A stretch of 64,000 bases of DNA. Source: Nitrospirales bacterium. Lineage in GTDB: Bacteria > Nitrospirota > Nitrospiria > Nitrospirales > UBA8639. The position numbers and the translations under genes were made by a program. The notes under the pieces were generated by a model that had not been told where the DNA came from, did not search any database, and was given only the letters and a program-made list of their open reading frames with translations. How positions within the stretch are numbered: the stretch's first letter is position 1; each line of letters begins with the position of its first letter. Of the stretch, positions 8,145-17,493 are shown in pieces. The stretch covers positions 1 through 64,000 of the forward strand of contig JALDRK010000018.1 of assembly GCA_031315915.1 (NCBI GenBank). Reading direction: 5' to 3'.

Positions 8145-9020
8145 ATGAGAATGGGCTCTTTTGGAAGACGAGGCGGACTGGGCGGTCAGCCCCGTGCACG
8201 CATGAGCTGGAAGGTTCGGCTAATTCCTCTTGTGTTATTCGCCCTGTACGGCATGTATTACTATTACGCCAATCAGGAAGCCGTGCCAATTACAGGCCGC
8301 ACTCACTTGGTGGATATGACACGGGAACAGGAGATGGCCTTGGGATACCAGTCGTATCAAGAAATCCTCAGCCAATCCCAGGTCATTTCGGAAGGCCAAG
8401 TGGTGGACTTGGTTCGAACCATCGGCAATCGGTTGGCACAGGCGGCAGCCGACGTGGATCCTGGGTTTGAATGGGAATTCAACGTGATTGAATCTCAGCA
8501 GGCCAATGCCTTTGCCCTGCCGGGCGGAAAAACCGCCGTGTATACCGGCCTGCTTCCCGTTGCCGCCAGTCACAGCGGGTTGGCCGTCGTCATGGGCCAT
8601 GAAATTGCCCACGCTATTGCCCGGCATGGAGCGGAACGGATAGCGCATCAAAAGCTGGTCCAAATTGGGACGATGGCCGCCAGTGTGGCCCTAGGCGATA
8701 TGGATTACGACACACAACGGATGGTCATGGGCGCCCTGGGAGTCGGCGCACAATATGGCGTCCTGCTTCCTTTTTCCCGTGACCATGAATCGGAAGCCGA
8801 TTATATGGGCCTGTTGTTTGTCGCCCGTGCGTGCTTCGACCCAACCGAAGCTCCAAGGCTGTGGGAGCGCATGGGAGAAATGAGTAAGGGGAACCAACCG
8901 GCCGAATTCATGTCCACTCATCCCAGCCATGAAACCCGCATCAAACAGTTCCAGGAATGGATGCCTGAAGCCCTGGCCCTTCGTGAGCAATATTGCCGCA
9001 AGGCTTCCTCGTCCTCCTGA
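8145..9020 (+). CDS. M48-family metalloprotease, membrane-anchored
   Basis: A 291-residue protein with one transmembrane segment (about residues 25-41) followed by a periplasmic peptidase domain. The zinc site is complete: His152-Glu153-Ile-Ala-His156, with the third ligand Glu217 in Ser-Glu-Ala-Asp-Tyr-Met-Gly. Leu-Pro-Gly-Gly-Lys ahead of the zinc motif and Thr-His-Pro-Ser-His-Glu-Thr-Arg near the C-terminus are also M48 hallmarks. It resembles the LoiP/YcaL/BepA group, which handle misfolded outer-membrane proteins, but lacks the TPR domain of BepA. The glycine/arginine-rich first 20 residues suggest that ATG at 8202 could be the true start. Confidence 0.88.
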   Translation: MRMGSFGRRGGLGGQPRARMSWKVRLIPLVLFALYGMYYYYANQEAVPITGRTHLVDMTREQEMALGYQSYQEILSQSQVISEGQVVDLVRTIGNRLAQAAADVDPGFEWEFNVIESQQANAFALPGGKTAVYTGLLPVAASHSGLAVVMGHEIAHAIARHGAERIAHQKLVQIGTMAASVALGDMDYDTQRMVMGALGVGAQYGVLLPFSRDHESEADYMGLLFVARACFDPTEAPRLWERMGEMSKGNQPAEFMSTHPSHETRIKQFQEWMPEALALREQYCRKASSSS

Positions 9021-9174
9021 CTTCGTACGTTCTTTTCTTGAACGTTGGATTCTTTCAATGTGCTCATCCCTCATGTTAGACATTCGGAAATCCAATCCGG
9101 ATTACATGACTTTTTTCGTTGACGGTACCGCTTACTCTTTGCTCCAATGCCTACAGAATAAGGAAGCATTGACC

Positions 9175-10137
9175 ATGCCCCAATCAGTCGAACGATTACG
9201 TGATCGCCCCTTGTGGTGGCATACGTTCGATATGTCGCGAAACCTCCTGTTTCCTTTCGCAGGTTTCCTTGGCATCCTCGCCTACATTCTTTCCGATCAT
9301 TACACCCGGTTTGACATTCTGTTGTTTGTTGTGTTTTTTCTGGCTACCGGGATCGGGGCCACGGTAGGCTTCCACCGGCTTTTTTCCCATCGGGCGTTTA
9401 AGGCCAAACCGTGGCTGCGTATCACCCTGGCCGTTCTGGGCTCTTTTGCCTGGCAGCGCCCTCTCTTTGCTTGGGTGGTCAGGCATCGGTTGCACCATGC
9501 CCATACCGACCAGAAAGGAGATTTCCATTCTCCGTACATTCGCTATGATGGAACACCCATAACGGGAACGCTCAACCAATTCCTCCACGCCCATTATACC
9601 TGGCTACATTGGTACGACCCGATTATTGATCCCCAGAGCCCGTTAATTAAGGATCTCTATGCCGATTCGTCCCTGCGCTGGATCGATCGACATTATGATT
9701 TTCTGACAGTCATGTCCCTGCTTATCCCAGGGATGCTGAGCGTCCTGTATTATGGCACCGCGGAGGGATTCGTTCGTGGAGTGGTCTGGGGAGGGCTCGG
9801 CCGGATTTTTATTTCATTGCAATTGATATGGCTCGTAAGCTCAGTCACTCACATGTTCGGAAAAAAGCCCTATGTCACTAACGATGGGAGCACCAATAAT
9901 CACTTTTTGGGATGGTTGGTGATGGGAGAAGGCTACCATAACAATCATCATGCCTTTCCCAGTTCTCCTTGCGTAGGGTTCGACAAGGGTCAGTTCGACC
10001 TCGGATGGCTGTTTATCAAAGCCATGTGGAAATTAGGGCAAGCGTATGACCTCAAAGCCATACCGGAAGCCAGACGGCGTCAATTTCGAAAATCTTCCCA
10101 CCATCAACCATCCGGGTCTCTTTCCACAACACCATAA
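9175..10137 (+). CDS. Acyl-CoA (delta-9 type) fatty-acid desaturase
   Basis: A 320-residue integral membrane di-iron desaturase, taking ATG 9175, which has AAGGAAG upstream; a longer frame from 8929 overlaps the protease gene and looks non-coding. All three histidine boxes are present: His-Arg-Leu-Phe-Ser-His (from 67), His-Arg-Leu-His-His (from 104) and His-Asn-Asn-His-His (from 255). They are separated by hydrophobic helices as in stearoyl-CoA desaturases. The enzyme introduces a double bond into saturated acyl chains, adjusting membrane fluidity. A second, frameshifted desaturase lies convergently just downstream. Confidence 0.92.
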   Translation: MPQSVERLRDRPLWWHTFDMSRNLLFPFAGFLGILAYILSDHYTRFDILLFVVFFLATGIGATVGFHRLFSHRAFKAKPWLRITLAVLGSFAWQRPLFAWVVRHRLHHAHTDQKGDFHSPYIRYDGTPITGTLNQFLHAHYTWLHWYDPIIDPQSPLIKDLYADSSLRWIDRHYDFLTVMSLLIPGMLSVLYYGTAEGFVRGVVWGGLGRIFISLQLIWLVSSVTHMFGKKPYVTNDGSTNNHFLGWLVMGEGYHNNHHAFPSSPCVGFDKGQFDLGWLFIKAMWKLGQAYDLKAIPEARRRQFRKSSHHQPSGSLSTTP

Positions 10138-10228
10138 GCGGCCCAGAGTTTCGTCAGTCACTCTCCTGCAGTACATCTTTCAATCTGGATTTCCTTTTGA
10201 AAACACATTCTCCAAATCACCAACCGAA

Positions 10229-11109
10229 TTAATAGCACTTCACATTCCATACGATGCGGAGCCGTTCCAACAATTTGATGAATTGCCCGGCCAGATCCAA
10301 AGAAGCCGGTTGGTTCAGCGAGGTGCTTTGATGCACATGGTGGTAACTGTGCAGCCCTTCGCCAAACACCAGCAGCGTCAAGACCATGTTATCCCTGGCC
10401 TCATCCCGGCTTCCCTGAGCTTTTCCACCATACAGATGCCCGAAAGAATTCACCGACCAGGTTAATTGATGCAAAAGTGACACTCGAAAACAGCCGGCCC
10501 AGAAAACGACCGGATCGCCTCATCCTGGCCTCCGAGGCCAAAACCCACCAATACCGGCAATATAGAAGACGCACAGAGCAGCCAATATCTCCGGCTGCAC
10601 TCCCCGCTGATCGGATCGCTCATCGTATCTTTGGCATATTTGGCCTTGTCGGTCGGGAGTCCCACAAACATCCACAACAGATGCGCATGGGCAAACCGCA
10701 TGAACCCGGAAGAAATTTTCTCCTGGTTTTTCCAATAAGGGCTGTGAACATCAAACGGCTGATCGGAATACCGATGATGCCGACGATGATCGGCCACCCA
10801 TCGGTCGATGGGACCTTGCATGGCCCAGCTTCCACAAATACCCAGCAGCAATCGAAAGAGAGAACCGGTCTCGAACGAACGATGAGTAAAATACCGATGC
10901 AGCCCGACAATCAAACCGATGATGGTCAGGAAGAAAAAAACGAAAAAGATGTAAATCGTGGTGCTCGTGGGTGCAAAGAAAGGCCAAAGGACGAATCCGG
11001 CGAGAGTCCCGACCAGAGGCACGAAAATGGACAGGGCATTCAAGACATAGTTGGCGGTGACTTCACTTCGTTCGGTAATGATGCCGGCAGTGGTGAGTTC
11101 GACGTTCAT
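10229..11109 (-). pseudogene. Second acyl-CoA desaturase, interrupted by a frameshift
   Basis: Read leftwards from ATG 11109, the first part contains His-Arg-Tyr-Phe-Thr-His and His-Arg-Arg-His-His and runs to a stop at 10462. A different frame from about 10483 to 10229 carries the missing C-terminus, with Val-Asn-Ser-Phe-Gly-His and the third box His-Ser-Tyr-His-His. One extra base around 10485-10520 would restore a single protein of about 290 residues with all three histidine boxes. It is either a recent pseudogene or an assembly error. It is clearly paralogous to, not a copy of, the intact desaturase convergent with it. Confidence 0.85.
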
Positions 11110-11278
11110 CTAAGAAAAGTTCCATGCTCTGCCCTCAAGGACAGCCTGGCTTGTCGTCATCTTGAGCGTTAAGTCGCCAGAGCAAAAGGAATCGTATAGA
11201 CAACTGTACTATAAACCCCAAAAGGTTCCTAAATCACCAATATCCATACCCGAATCTCACTGACAAGCGATCAACCGG

Positions 11279-11818
11279 CTAAGGCTTTGAGGGCGGACTG
11301 GCATCAAGACGCAGGCAAAACAGATCCACAGTTTTATTGAATGAAAACAAGGCAGTATCTTTAGGGGAAGCCTTTAAGGCTGAATCGGCAGCAACCCGGA
11401 TATCCTCTGTGGCCAGGGCAAATAACCTGACAACTTCTTGAGCATCATCTAAATCTTGTTCCGTTCCCCGGCGGAGCTTAGCAATCACAAAATCGACAGG
11501 ATGCAGGAGTCTGATCCGAAGTTTCCCGTCTTCATGCCATATGGACGTACGGTCTCGATACCCTTGGGGCATCGCCACAACCGACCAGCCTGAAATGTTT
11601 TCTCCAAGATCGGCAGGCACATTCTTCGCCCGGAGAAATTTCAGAAGAGATTCCAGATCTCCGACCAATTCCCCGTCGATATCGACCGTGACCCGTTTGT
11701 GAACGCCATAGGCCTGCAGTGCCAGGCCTCCGATCAAAATCAGGTCAAGCATACAATGAGTTTGATGAACGTACTCATCCAAGAGACCTTTAACGGCATC
11801 AAGATTGATCGGTGACAA
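11279..11818 (-). CDS. Nucleotidyltransferase-like protein (DUF6036/AbiEii-type)
   Basis: The core motif Leu-Ile-Gly-Gly-Leu-Ala-Leu-Gln-Ala-Tyr-Gly followed by Thr-Val-Asp-Ile-Asp-Gly is the Gly-Gly...Asp-x-Asp signature of the minimal nucleotidyltransferase fold used by AbiEii/MNT and DUF6036 proteins. Val-Asp-Phe-Val-Ile-Ala-Lys-Leu-Arg-Arg-Gly and an Asp-Asp-Ala-Gln-Glu-Val segment follow, again as in this group. The frame opens at 11860, which overlaps the upstream gene by 62 bases; TTG at 11818 gives a more usual 20-base overlap (179 residues). It pairs with the upstream 127-residue gene and may be a toxin-antitoxin-like module; that is inference. Confidence 0.7.
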   Translation of the reverse strand: MSPINLDAVKGLLDEYVHQTHCMLDLILIGGLALQAYGVHKRVTVDIDGELVGDLESLLKFLRAKNVPADLGENISGWSVVAMPQGYRDRTSIWHEDGKLRIRLLHPVDFVIAKLRRGTEQDLDDAQEVVRLFALATEDIRVAADSALKASPKDTALFSFNKTVDLFCLRLDASPPSKP

Positions 11819-12182
11819 ATTGCAACGCCTCCGTAAAAGTCCGATAGTCTCGTTGGTCAATTTTTCCGTTGTCGGGAGGAAGTGACACCCGAGGCAATAC
11901 GGATTGAATCAAACTCCGGTACGACGTGAACCACCGGCAGGCTTTGCGATAGGCATCCTGAACCTCAGGGTGCTCCTGCCAGGGCTTGAGGTCAAGTTGA
12001 TCGTTCAAGAGAATTTCCAGCCAGAGCAAGCGTCTTGCCCGAGGGATTTGAAGAATTTCCTCAACGGAATTTAAACCGGTATAGGCCGGTAAAATTTTGA
12101 GGCAATGAGATGAGGTAGGAGATGGACTGTTATACATCCCGACAAGTGTAAGCCAAGACTCCCTTCTCAGCAAGGTTACCAA
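11799..12182 (-). CDS. Hypothetical protein paired with the nucleotidyltransferase
   Basis: A 127-residue helical protein I do not recognise. Visible features are Arg-Ala-Arg-Arg-Leu-Leu-Trp-Leu-Glu-Ile-Leu-Leu-Asn (mid-protein) and an aromatic stretch Arg-Trp-Phe-Thr-Ser-Tyr-Arg-Ser. The first 15 residues are less convincing, so ATG at 12137 is a possible start. Its 3' end overlaps the start of the nucleotidyltransferase gene, the arrangement expected of a co-translated pair where the first product neutralises or recruits the second. It sits at the left boundary of the AT-rich accessory segment. Confidence 0.6.
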   Translation of the reverse strand: MVTLLRRESWLTLVGMYNSPSPTSSHCLKILPAYTGLNSVEEILQIPRARRLLWLEILLNDQLDLKPWQEHPEVQDAYRKACRWFTSYRSLIQSVLPRVSLPPDNGKIDQRDYRTFTEALQFVTDQS

Positions 12183-12456
12183 CGATTTCTATAAATACTT
12201 CACAAGAAAAGGAAGATCATTTGCCGCCGACATAAAAATGGCAGGGAAATCCGTCTTGGAAAAAAAGGGGAGTAATTCCCTAGGGTCCAAGAGCTAGTTG
12301 AACCTGAGTCGATGAAAAAAACCTCGCATATAGATATTCTTGTTGTCGCATGAAGTTTTTGTGTGTGTTGGGTGGTTATTCATACTGGACATTCTGCCGG
12401 GTCGGGCGAATTTGCACTAATCCCTTTCCGAGGAGGCCGTAAAATCTGGGGAAGAC

Positions 12457-12864
12457 CTATTGGGAGTCACCAAAAACTAAGTTGGTAGTTATTGTTAGAT
12501 TGCCCATTGGTGAAGTTGATTTGTTATTATTTCCATTCATAATTGAATCTGACCAAGAAAAGTTATATTTGTATATAATTGGAATCAAAAAATTTTTAGC
12601 TGGTATATACTCTTGCTTTTTGTTTATGGATGAGCTCATCTGACTGCAATTAATCTGTAGTAGAAAATATATACAATCCTTTGGATTATAGCCATTTGGA
12701 TTATAACCCTTCAGTTTATAATTCTTTTCTCGATATCCATCAAAAAAGTCAACAATTTTGGCTTTGGGATTTTCCAAAAGTTTTTTAATTTCAGCTTCTT
12801 TCTTGGAAGTTGAGAAATGGAAAATATTGGAGTCAGCAAAACTCCCAATGGGGGAACAAAGCTA
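12457..12864 (-). pseudogene. Fragment of an unknown protein, no good start
   Basis: The open frame from TTG 12777 to 12457 continues upstream in frame to a stop codon near 12862 without an ATG. The upstream codons read as plausible protein (Phe-Ala-Asp-Ser-Asn-Ile-Phe-His-Phe-Ser-Thr-Ser). This suggests the 5' end has been lost. The sequence is Lys/Asn/Tyr-rich and strongly AT-biased compared with the core genes. A 15-base unit is repeated in tandem at about 12680-12709, giving Gly-Tyr-Asn-Pro twice. No family was recognised. Confidence 0.4.
12680..12709. repeat. Short tandem duplication inside a coding fragment
   Basis: The 11-base core TTTGGATTATA occurs twice, 15 bases apart, producing the peptide repeat Gly-Tyr-Asn-Pro. 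It is likely a local slippage duplication. Confidence 0.6.
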
Positions 12865-12868
12865 TTTT

Positions 12869-14074
12869 CTAATTTATGAGTAACTTCTTCAAATTACTTA
12901 CATAATAATAATATAATATCTCTCCATTTGGTGCTAGGTATCTACGACTCTTTGTTTCCAAAATGGCAGGGTTCCCTGCAATTTCGAAGATATTAACCGT
13001 CCACTCCCAAGTTTTATATCCAGATCTCATTTGTGGCGCGAAACCCAAGAGCAAAGGTTCGCCGGCCAACATCGCCTTGGGTAAATCCTGCTTTAGAGCG
13101 ATTAAGGTTGTACTACAGTTATATTTATCTTCAGGATAATTCTGGGAAAACATTTCCCAGATTGTGGTCACACCTTCCTCGGCAACTTCATTCTTCAAAG
13201 GACTTTCCAGGTAACTTTTAATTATTTGAGAGACAGTCGTGATGGAATTTTTATTTTTGGCATCATTAATCAAGAGCGTTATTTTTTTCAATTCTTCTTT
13301 TAATGCTTCTAATTTGTCTTTCGCAGCTTCAGAAAAATTTCCTTGCGGAAATTTCATTAAAAAAGCGTTATACCTTGAAATCGAACCTTCTTCTTTTGTT
13401 TTGTCGAAAACTACCTTTTCAAGTTTTTTCTTAGCTTTTTCCTGAAAGGTTTCCTGAGGATATTGCAGAAGAAAGCTTTCATAAATGACAAAATCGTTGA
13501 ATTTTAGAGCATTTTCAAAATGCAGGGCTTCCAACTTTTGTAGTGCTTCTGTTCTGTGAGAGCTATTGGGGAATAACTCCACGAAATTTTTAAAAAAGGT
13601 TGTAGTCGTGGCGTCCTTGAAAAATTTTAGATAAAAGGCTTCTAAGCCTTCTCCAATCGCAGCAGCTATTTTACTTTTCGGATAATGTTCAAGAAATTCT
13701 TCAAATGCCTCTGAAGAATTTTTCGAAGAAGCTTCTGCGAAAGCCCTTTCCTCATTTTGGGTCCTAACTTTCTGAGCGTTCACTTTGGCATCTGCAATAA
13801 ATTGGCCCATGGGAAACTTCTTTACATATTCTTCATAAGCCGACTCGGTGTTCTCTAATTGTGCCCGCAAAAATTGCAATTGATCTATTTTATTTTCCGC
13901 CTCTTCTCTATAGGAAGAAGAAGGGTAACGATCTATAAAATGCATGTATCCTAGAATGGTGTTGTACTCTTGGGTTTTGATCCAATCTTTATCCATAGGT
14001 GAGGCACAACTAATCAGCAACCCAGGTAAAAACAATATGCAATACCAACTCATCAGGCTCCACGTACATTTCAT
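12869..14074 (-). CDS. Six-repeat TPR/BamD-like lipoprotein
   Basis: A 401-residue lipoprotein from ATG 14074 with lipobox Leu-Leu-Ile-Ser-Cys (Cys23); the frame opens at 14128. The mature protein holds about six helical repeats of 40-45 residues with the signature Tyr/Phe-x-x-Phe-x-x-x-Tyr/Phe-Pro followed by a small residue and an Ala-rich helix ending Lys-Leu-x-x-Leu. Examples are Phe-Ile-Asp-Arg-Tyr-Pro-Ser-Ser and Phe-Val-Glu-Leu-Phe-Pro-Asn-Ser. This is the pattern of TPR repeats in BamD and YbgF-type outer-membrane lipoproteins, which hold protein complexes together. A C-terminal non-repeat part of about 120 residues (several Tyr near the end) is unlike BamD. AT-rich codon use matches the accessory cluster it belongs to. 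Confidence 0.75.
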   Translation of the reverse strand: MKCTWSLMSWYCILFLPGLLISCASPMDKDWIKTQEYNTILGYMHFIDRYPSSSYREEAENKIDQLQFLRAQLENTESAYEEYVKKFPMGQFIADAKVNAQKVRTQNEERAFAEASSKNSSEAFEEFLEHYPKSKIAAAIGEGLEAFYLKFFKDATTTTFFKNFVELFPNSSHRTEALQKLEALHFENALKFNDFVIYESFLLQYPQETFQEKAKKKLEKVVFDKTKEEGSISRYNAFLMKFPQGNFSEAAKDKLEALKEELKKITLLINDAKNKNSITTVSQIIKSYLESPLKNEVAEEGVTTIWEMFSQNYPEDKYNCSTTLIALKQDLPKAMLAGEPLLLGFAPQMRSGYKTWEWTVNIFEIAGNPAILETKSRRYLAPNGEILYYYYVSNLKKLLIN

Positions 14075-14228
14075 TATTTTCAATACCCTCTCAGCCAACA
14101 TACAAGTCTTTACTGTATTTTTTAACAAGGAAATTTAATTTAATGACGGATCTCATTCATTCGACATATCCATTCGTGTTTTACGTGTTCATTCGGGATT
14201 TATCAATAAACCGTATCTGGGAAACGTT

Positions 14229-15575
14229 TTAAGATCCTACATGAGCACTGGGCCTCTCATGGATCACCTGTCGAATTTTTTTGACATGATAAACTTCAGA
14301 TAAATACAAATCTTCTTCATTTTCCCTATCCGTAAATTCCCATCGCCTAAAACCCGTATCGAATAAAAAATTCCCACTCCATTTCCGTCCATCCTGCATT
14401 GTGATCACGATCTGATTGTTTCCTTTCACATGCAGATCACTCACGGACTTCAGGTCAACCAGGAAAAGGAGGTTCCCAATGGTAAGGGGAATCTGGTTCG
14501 TGATGGTGATGGTAAAATCCTTATCTTTTAACTGATCCTCTTCTACCGCAAAGTTAGCTCTCAATAGATCAAGCAGGAGTCTTTTGCGGATATCATCCCG
14601 GAGAATTGGGGCCACTACGTAGATATCTTCTGTTTTCACTACCCGATCCTGCTTAGTGGTCACTTGAAAGTAATTTTCCTTATCCAAGGCCAATTCCGTC
14701 TGAATAGGGGCCTTATCTAAAAAAAGAATTTCATCTATGTCATCAAGAGAAAAGACAACAGTGCCCACAATACTCTGTGCTTGGAAATATCGCATCCCAG
14801 GTTCGAACCGAAGCGAATCAAACACGATCTTCTCGGAATTCTTTAGAACTAGGAGCTTTTCCTTCATGCGGATTTCAGAAATCAGGAATGCCTTAATCGC
14901 AAAAATCAATCGGCCTTGTTGCACGTGTAAAATTTGGTGCCGAAGGGGCACTCGCTTAAATTCCCTGACCTTTATTTCTGGTCCAACCGGCGAACCATAG
15001 GCATATCCTGATCCCACCATTGCAGTCTGAAAGACAGAAACTTCGGTTGCCAAAATATTTTCCGTCAGACCTTTTACCTTGATTAGAACTGGGTCGCCTT
15101 GGATCACCGAATAATCAAAATATTTTTCCCTCGAATGGACCCTATCCAATCTGGTGAGACTTTGAATAGATTCCCAAGGGATGGAATGGACTCCATCCGC
15201 CAAAATTCCTCCAATGAAAATTTCTCCGTTCTCAAATGGGAAATCTAAAGTCGGATAAAGGCCATCCAGCATTTTACCGTCCACCAAAGTAATAGAAATC
15301 TCTGGCTTTTCCTCCTCCATTTGGCTCACATGGAGGCGTGCAATATGTTGGGGTCGTACTCGAATACGTTCTTCACCCTTTTTGAAATACCAATCAAAAT
15401 AGCAAGTGAAATATATTTCCCGTTTCTGTTCTTCAAGAATTTGAACAGAAAATCCACATTGGGGAGCCTCATGGGCATTGGCTAATACACTGGAGAGTTG
15501 CCCCCAGAAAACAACACTCAAAATAAGGACAATACCCCAAGAAGAAAAGAATAAACTTTTTGTGCCGCTTAACAT
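14229..15575 (-). CDS. Secreted three-module protein, paralogue 1 (novel family)
   Basis: A 448-residue exported protein from ATG 15575, preceded by GGGGGTG; the frame opens at 15590. The signal peptide covers about residues 1-34. Cys40 and Cys58 form a Cys-x17-Cys pair conserved in the two paralogues at 18150 and 20873. Three beta-rich modules follow. Module A (about 75-145) contains Val-Asp-Gly-Lys-Met-Leu-Asp-Gly, Phe-Ile-Gly-Gly and Ile-Pro-Trp-Glu. Module B (about 220-300) begins after Gly-Ser-Gly-Tyr-Ala-Tyr and Gly-Pro-Glu-Ile-Lys-Val. Module C (about 370-440) contains Gln-Asp-Gly-Arg-Lys-Trp-Ser-Gly. The modules recall a small beta-barrel with a Leu-x-Asp-Gly-x-x-Leu-x-Gly turn, but I know no named family. 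Likely periplasmic or surface-exposed. Confidence 0.75.
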   Translation of the reverse strand: MLSGTKSLFFSSWGIVLILSVVFWGQLSSVLANAHEAPQCGFSVQILEEQKREIYFTCYFDWYFKKGEERIRVRPQHIARLHVSQMEEEKPEISITLVDGKMLDGLYPTLDFPFENGEIFIGGILADGVHSIPWESIQSLTRLDRVHSREKYFDYSVIQGDPVLIKVKGLTENILATEVSVFQTAMVGSGYAYGSPVGPEIKVREFKRVPLRHQILHVQQGRLIFAIKAFLISEIRMKEKLLVLKNSEKIVFDSLRFEPGMRYFQAQSIVGTVVFSLDDIDEILFLDKAPIQTELALDKENYFQVTTKQDRVVKTEDIYVVAPILRDDIRKRLLLDLLRANFAVEEDQLKDKDFTITITNQIPLTIGNLLFLVDLKSVSDLHVKGNNQIVITMQDGRKWSGNFLFDTGFRRWEFTDRENEEDLYLSEVYHVKKIRQVIHERPSAHVGS

Positions 15576-15590
15576 CCAATCACCCCCCAT

Positions 15591-15989
15591 TCATGCAAAT
15601 CATACGTCACTCAAACACAGAGCACGGTAACTAGCGAGTAACGACGCACCCACGAATATTCAGAAAGCTTCCATAACACGCCAGAAGCCTCAAGGCCTCT
15701 GTCACGGTCACTACTACTTCTCTGAGGGTCTTGTAATCCTCAATCGCCCCTATGCCATCTTCTCCCATGGCAAACTTTCCATTGAATAGTCGACTATTTT
15801 TCCAAATTAACCTGTTCACTTATCGACGATTGATTTCCACAGAAAAGGAGTCGACCATCTGTAGCTCGTGCAACTTTTCCCCACCTCCCCTCGGTCGGGA
15901 ACCACTTGCCTTTCTACTGGCTGTAGGCATTGGTTCCCTCAAATTTTATCTCAACACCGTGGCTACCAGAATAAATAAAGGACGACAAT
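15591..15989. other. Intergenic region without a supported gene
   Basis: About 400 bases between paralogue 1 and the HEAT-repeat remnant. Short frames on both strands (15631-15819 minus, 15752-16108 plus) lack motifs. It may be a further decayed part of the neighbouring HEAT gene region. Confidence 0.35.
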
Positions 15990-17329
15990 TCATTCTTGAT
16001 GAAGATTTTCCTTTTCCCACCATTCACGCCAGGCTTGAACATCCAACCCAAAATCGGCGTGAGTCAGATCCTTCAGGGCTTGGCAAATATTGTCTTGGTA
16101 TTTTATGAGCCTTTTCTCTTGGAAGGGTAGCCAAGGTTGTAATGAGCGGTTCACTCAAGCCACGGGGTTTCCAATTTCCTGAGAGCCGTGACGACATTCT
16201 GCAACTGATCATACCGCACGGTCGTCAATTCCTGGAAGACATACGGCCCTCCGTCTGCCCCAAACTGTTCGTACTTCCTTGAGCCTCATTCAGGGCCCGA
16301 TACCGAACACTAGAACTAGAGTCATTGAGCCCATGCAAAAACACACGGGAATGACATCGGGCTCCTGTATCTCCCCTAAGCCCTTAATCGCAATCTTCCG
16401 AACATTAGCATCCTCCGAGGTAGCGGCATTTTTGAGAGCTTCCTTAGCCGGTCTCCCTATTCTTGACAACGCAAAGACGGCCTCCTCCCGAAGGTCCCTG
16501 TTAGGCCCCGTTAATAATTCGAATAAGGGATCAATCGCTCTTATGTCTTAATCCGAGCTAAGGCTTCCATCGCCCCCATTTGCGTCTGGAGATGTTCATC
16601 ACTCAAAGCTGTTAGGAGGTCGGGGACAGCTGGTTCCCCTATCGCAGAAATTACATCAATGGCCACAGTGCGATCATTTCCTTCAAATAAGGCTATTAAT
16701 TTCCTCACCGCTGGATGTCCAATGTCTTTGAGTTTCGCTCCACCCTCATACTTCAAATAAGCCAAATGGGGAAAGCCCTGCCGTAACACCCCTACCCAAA
16801 AATCCACCGCAGCACCTTGGCCCATCGCTTCTTCAAACACCTCTCCAATTATTTCCCAAAATTGAGAACTCTTGAAGGCTTCTATAAAAGGCGCACCAGA
16901 TTCCGTTGCGCTCCCACTGTATGTAATCCGATGGGGAGGCGTGATTTTGCCAAAATCGCTTCGACCTTTTCAACTGAGTAGAACCAAGTATTGTCCCTGA
17001 CACCTTAGCTCCAGTGTAATAAAATGGCCTCTGGGTCTCCCACAATATAACTGTAATTACCGCCAAGTGGAGTCAGTATAATGTCTATAGCAACCTCCAA
17101 ATCAAACTCCTTTTCTTTTTCTTTTGGTGTCTACAACGGTAAACCCTCCTGCTTCGAGTACCGATCGTAAATCAGACTCAATCGGTAAAGAACTGGCGAA
17201 CTCTGCCGGTTCAACTCGAACCGATAATTTGATAAGTGGATGGTTTTCGGCGTGTACCCAGCCATGGAACCCATTTAAAAAGAGTAGAAGATGTTCCCAA
17301 CAATCTACAGCCGGCTCCGCCGTTGACAC
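15990..17329 (-). pseudogene. HEAT-repeat protein gene with multiple frameshifts
   Basis: Read leftwards from GTG 17329, coding potential continues through several frames to a stop at 15990. The N-terminal part (to 17102, then another frame with Leu-Thr-Pro-Leu-Gly-Gly-Asn-Tyr-Ser-Tyr) is unrecognised. From about 16840 onward HEAT/PBS-lyase-type repeats are plain: Ile-Gly-Glu-Pro-Ala-Val-Pro-Asp-Leu-Leu, then in another frame Phe-Ala-Leu-Ser-Arg-Ile-Gly and Ile-Ala-Ile-Lys-Gly-Leu-Gly. At the end comes the typical terminal element Asp-Phe-Gly-Leu-Asp-Val-Gln-Ala-Trp-Arg-Glu-Trp-Trp. At least four breaks fall between 17.0 and 16.1 kb, most repaired by one added base. It was probably a scaffold partner of the secreted proteins around it. 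Confidence 0.75.
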
Positions 17330-17493
17330 ATTTTTTCATTTCGTTCCTCCTCTGCTTTATCAACAGGAGTACTCCTCCTCCCTCATATTTATGAACTGAG
17401 AGAAAAGACCGTTGTGGTCATCCGACAAAATCCGGTGACCTCACTCCTTACATGAAATCAGTTAAGATCTTCGCCCCAATCATTCTTGGTATG

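Noticed and set aside
10477..11172. 231-codon plus-strand frame
   Set aside because: Antisense to the frameshifted desaturase, whose histidine boxes are unmistakable; the plus-strand product is low-complexity basic.
15752..16108. 118-codon plus-strand frame
   Set aside because: The opposite strand holds the HEAT-repeat remnant with its Trp-Arg-Glu-Trp-Trp end, which explains the open frame.
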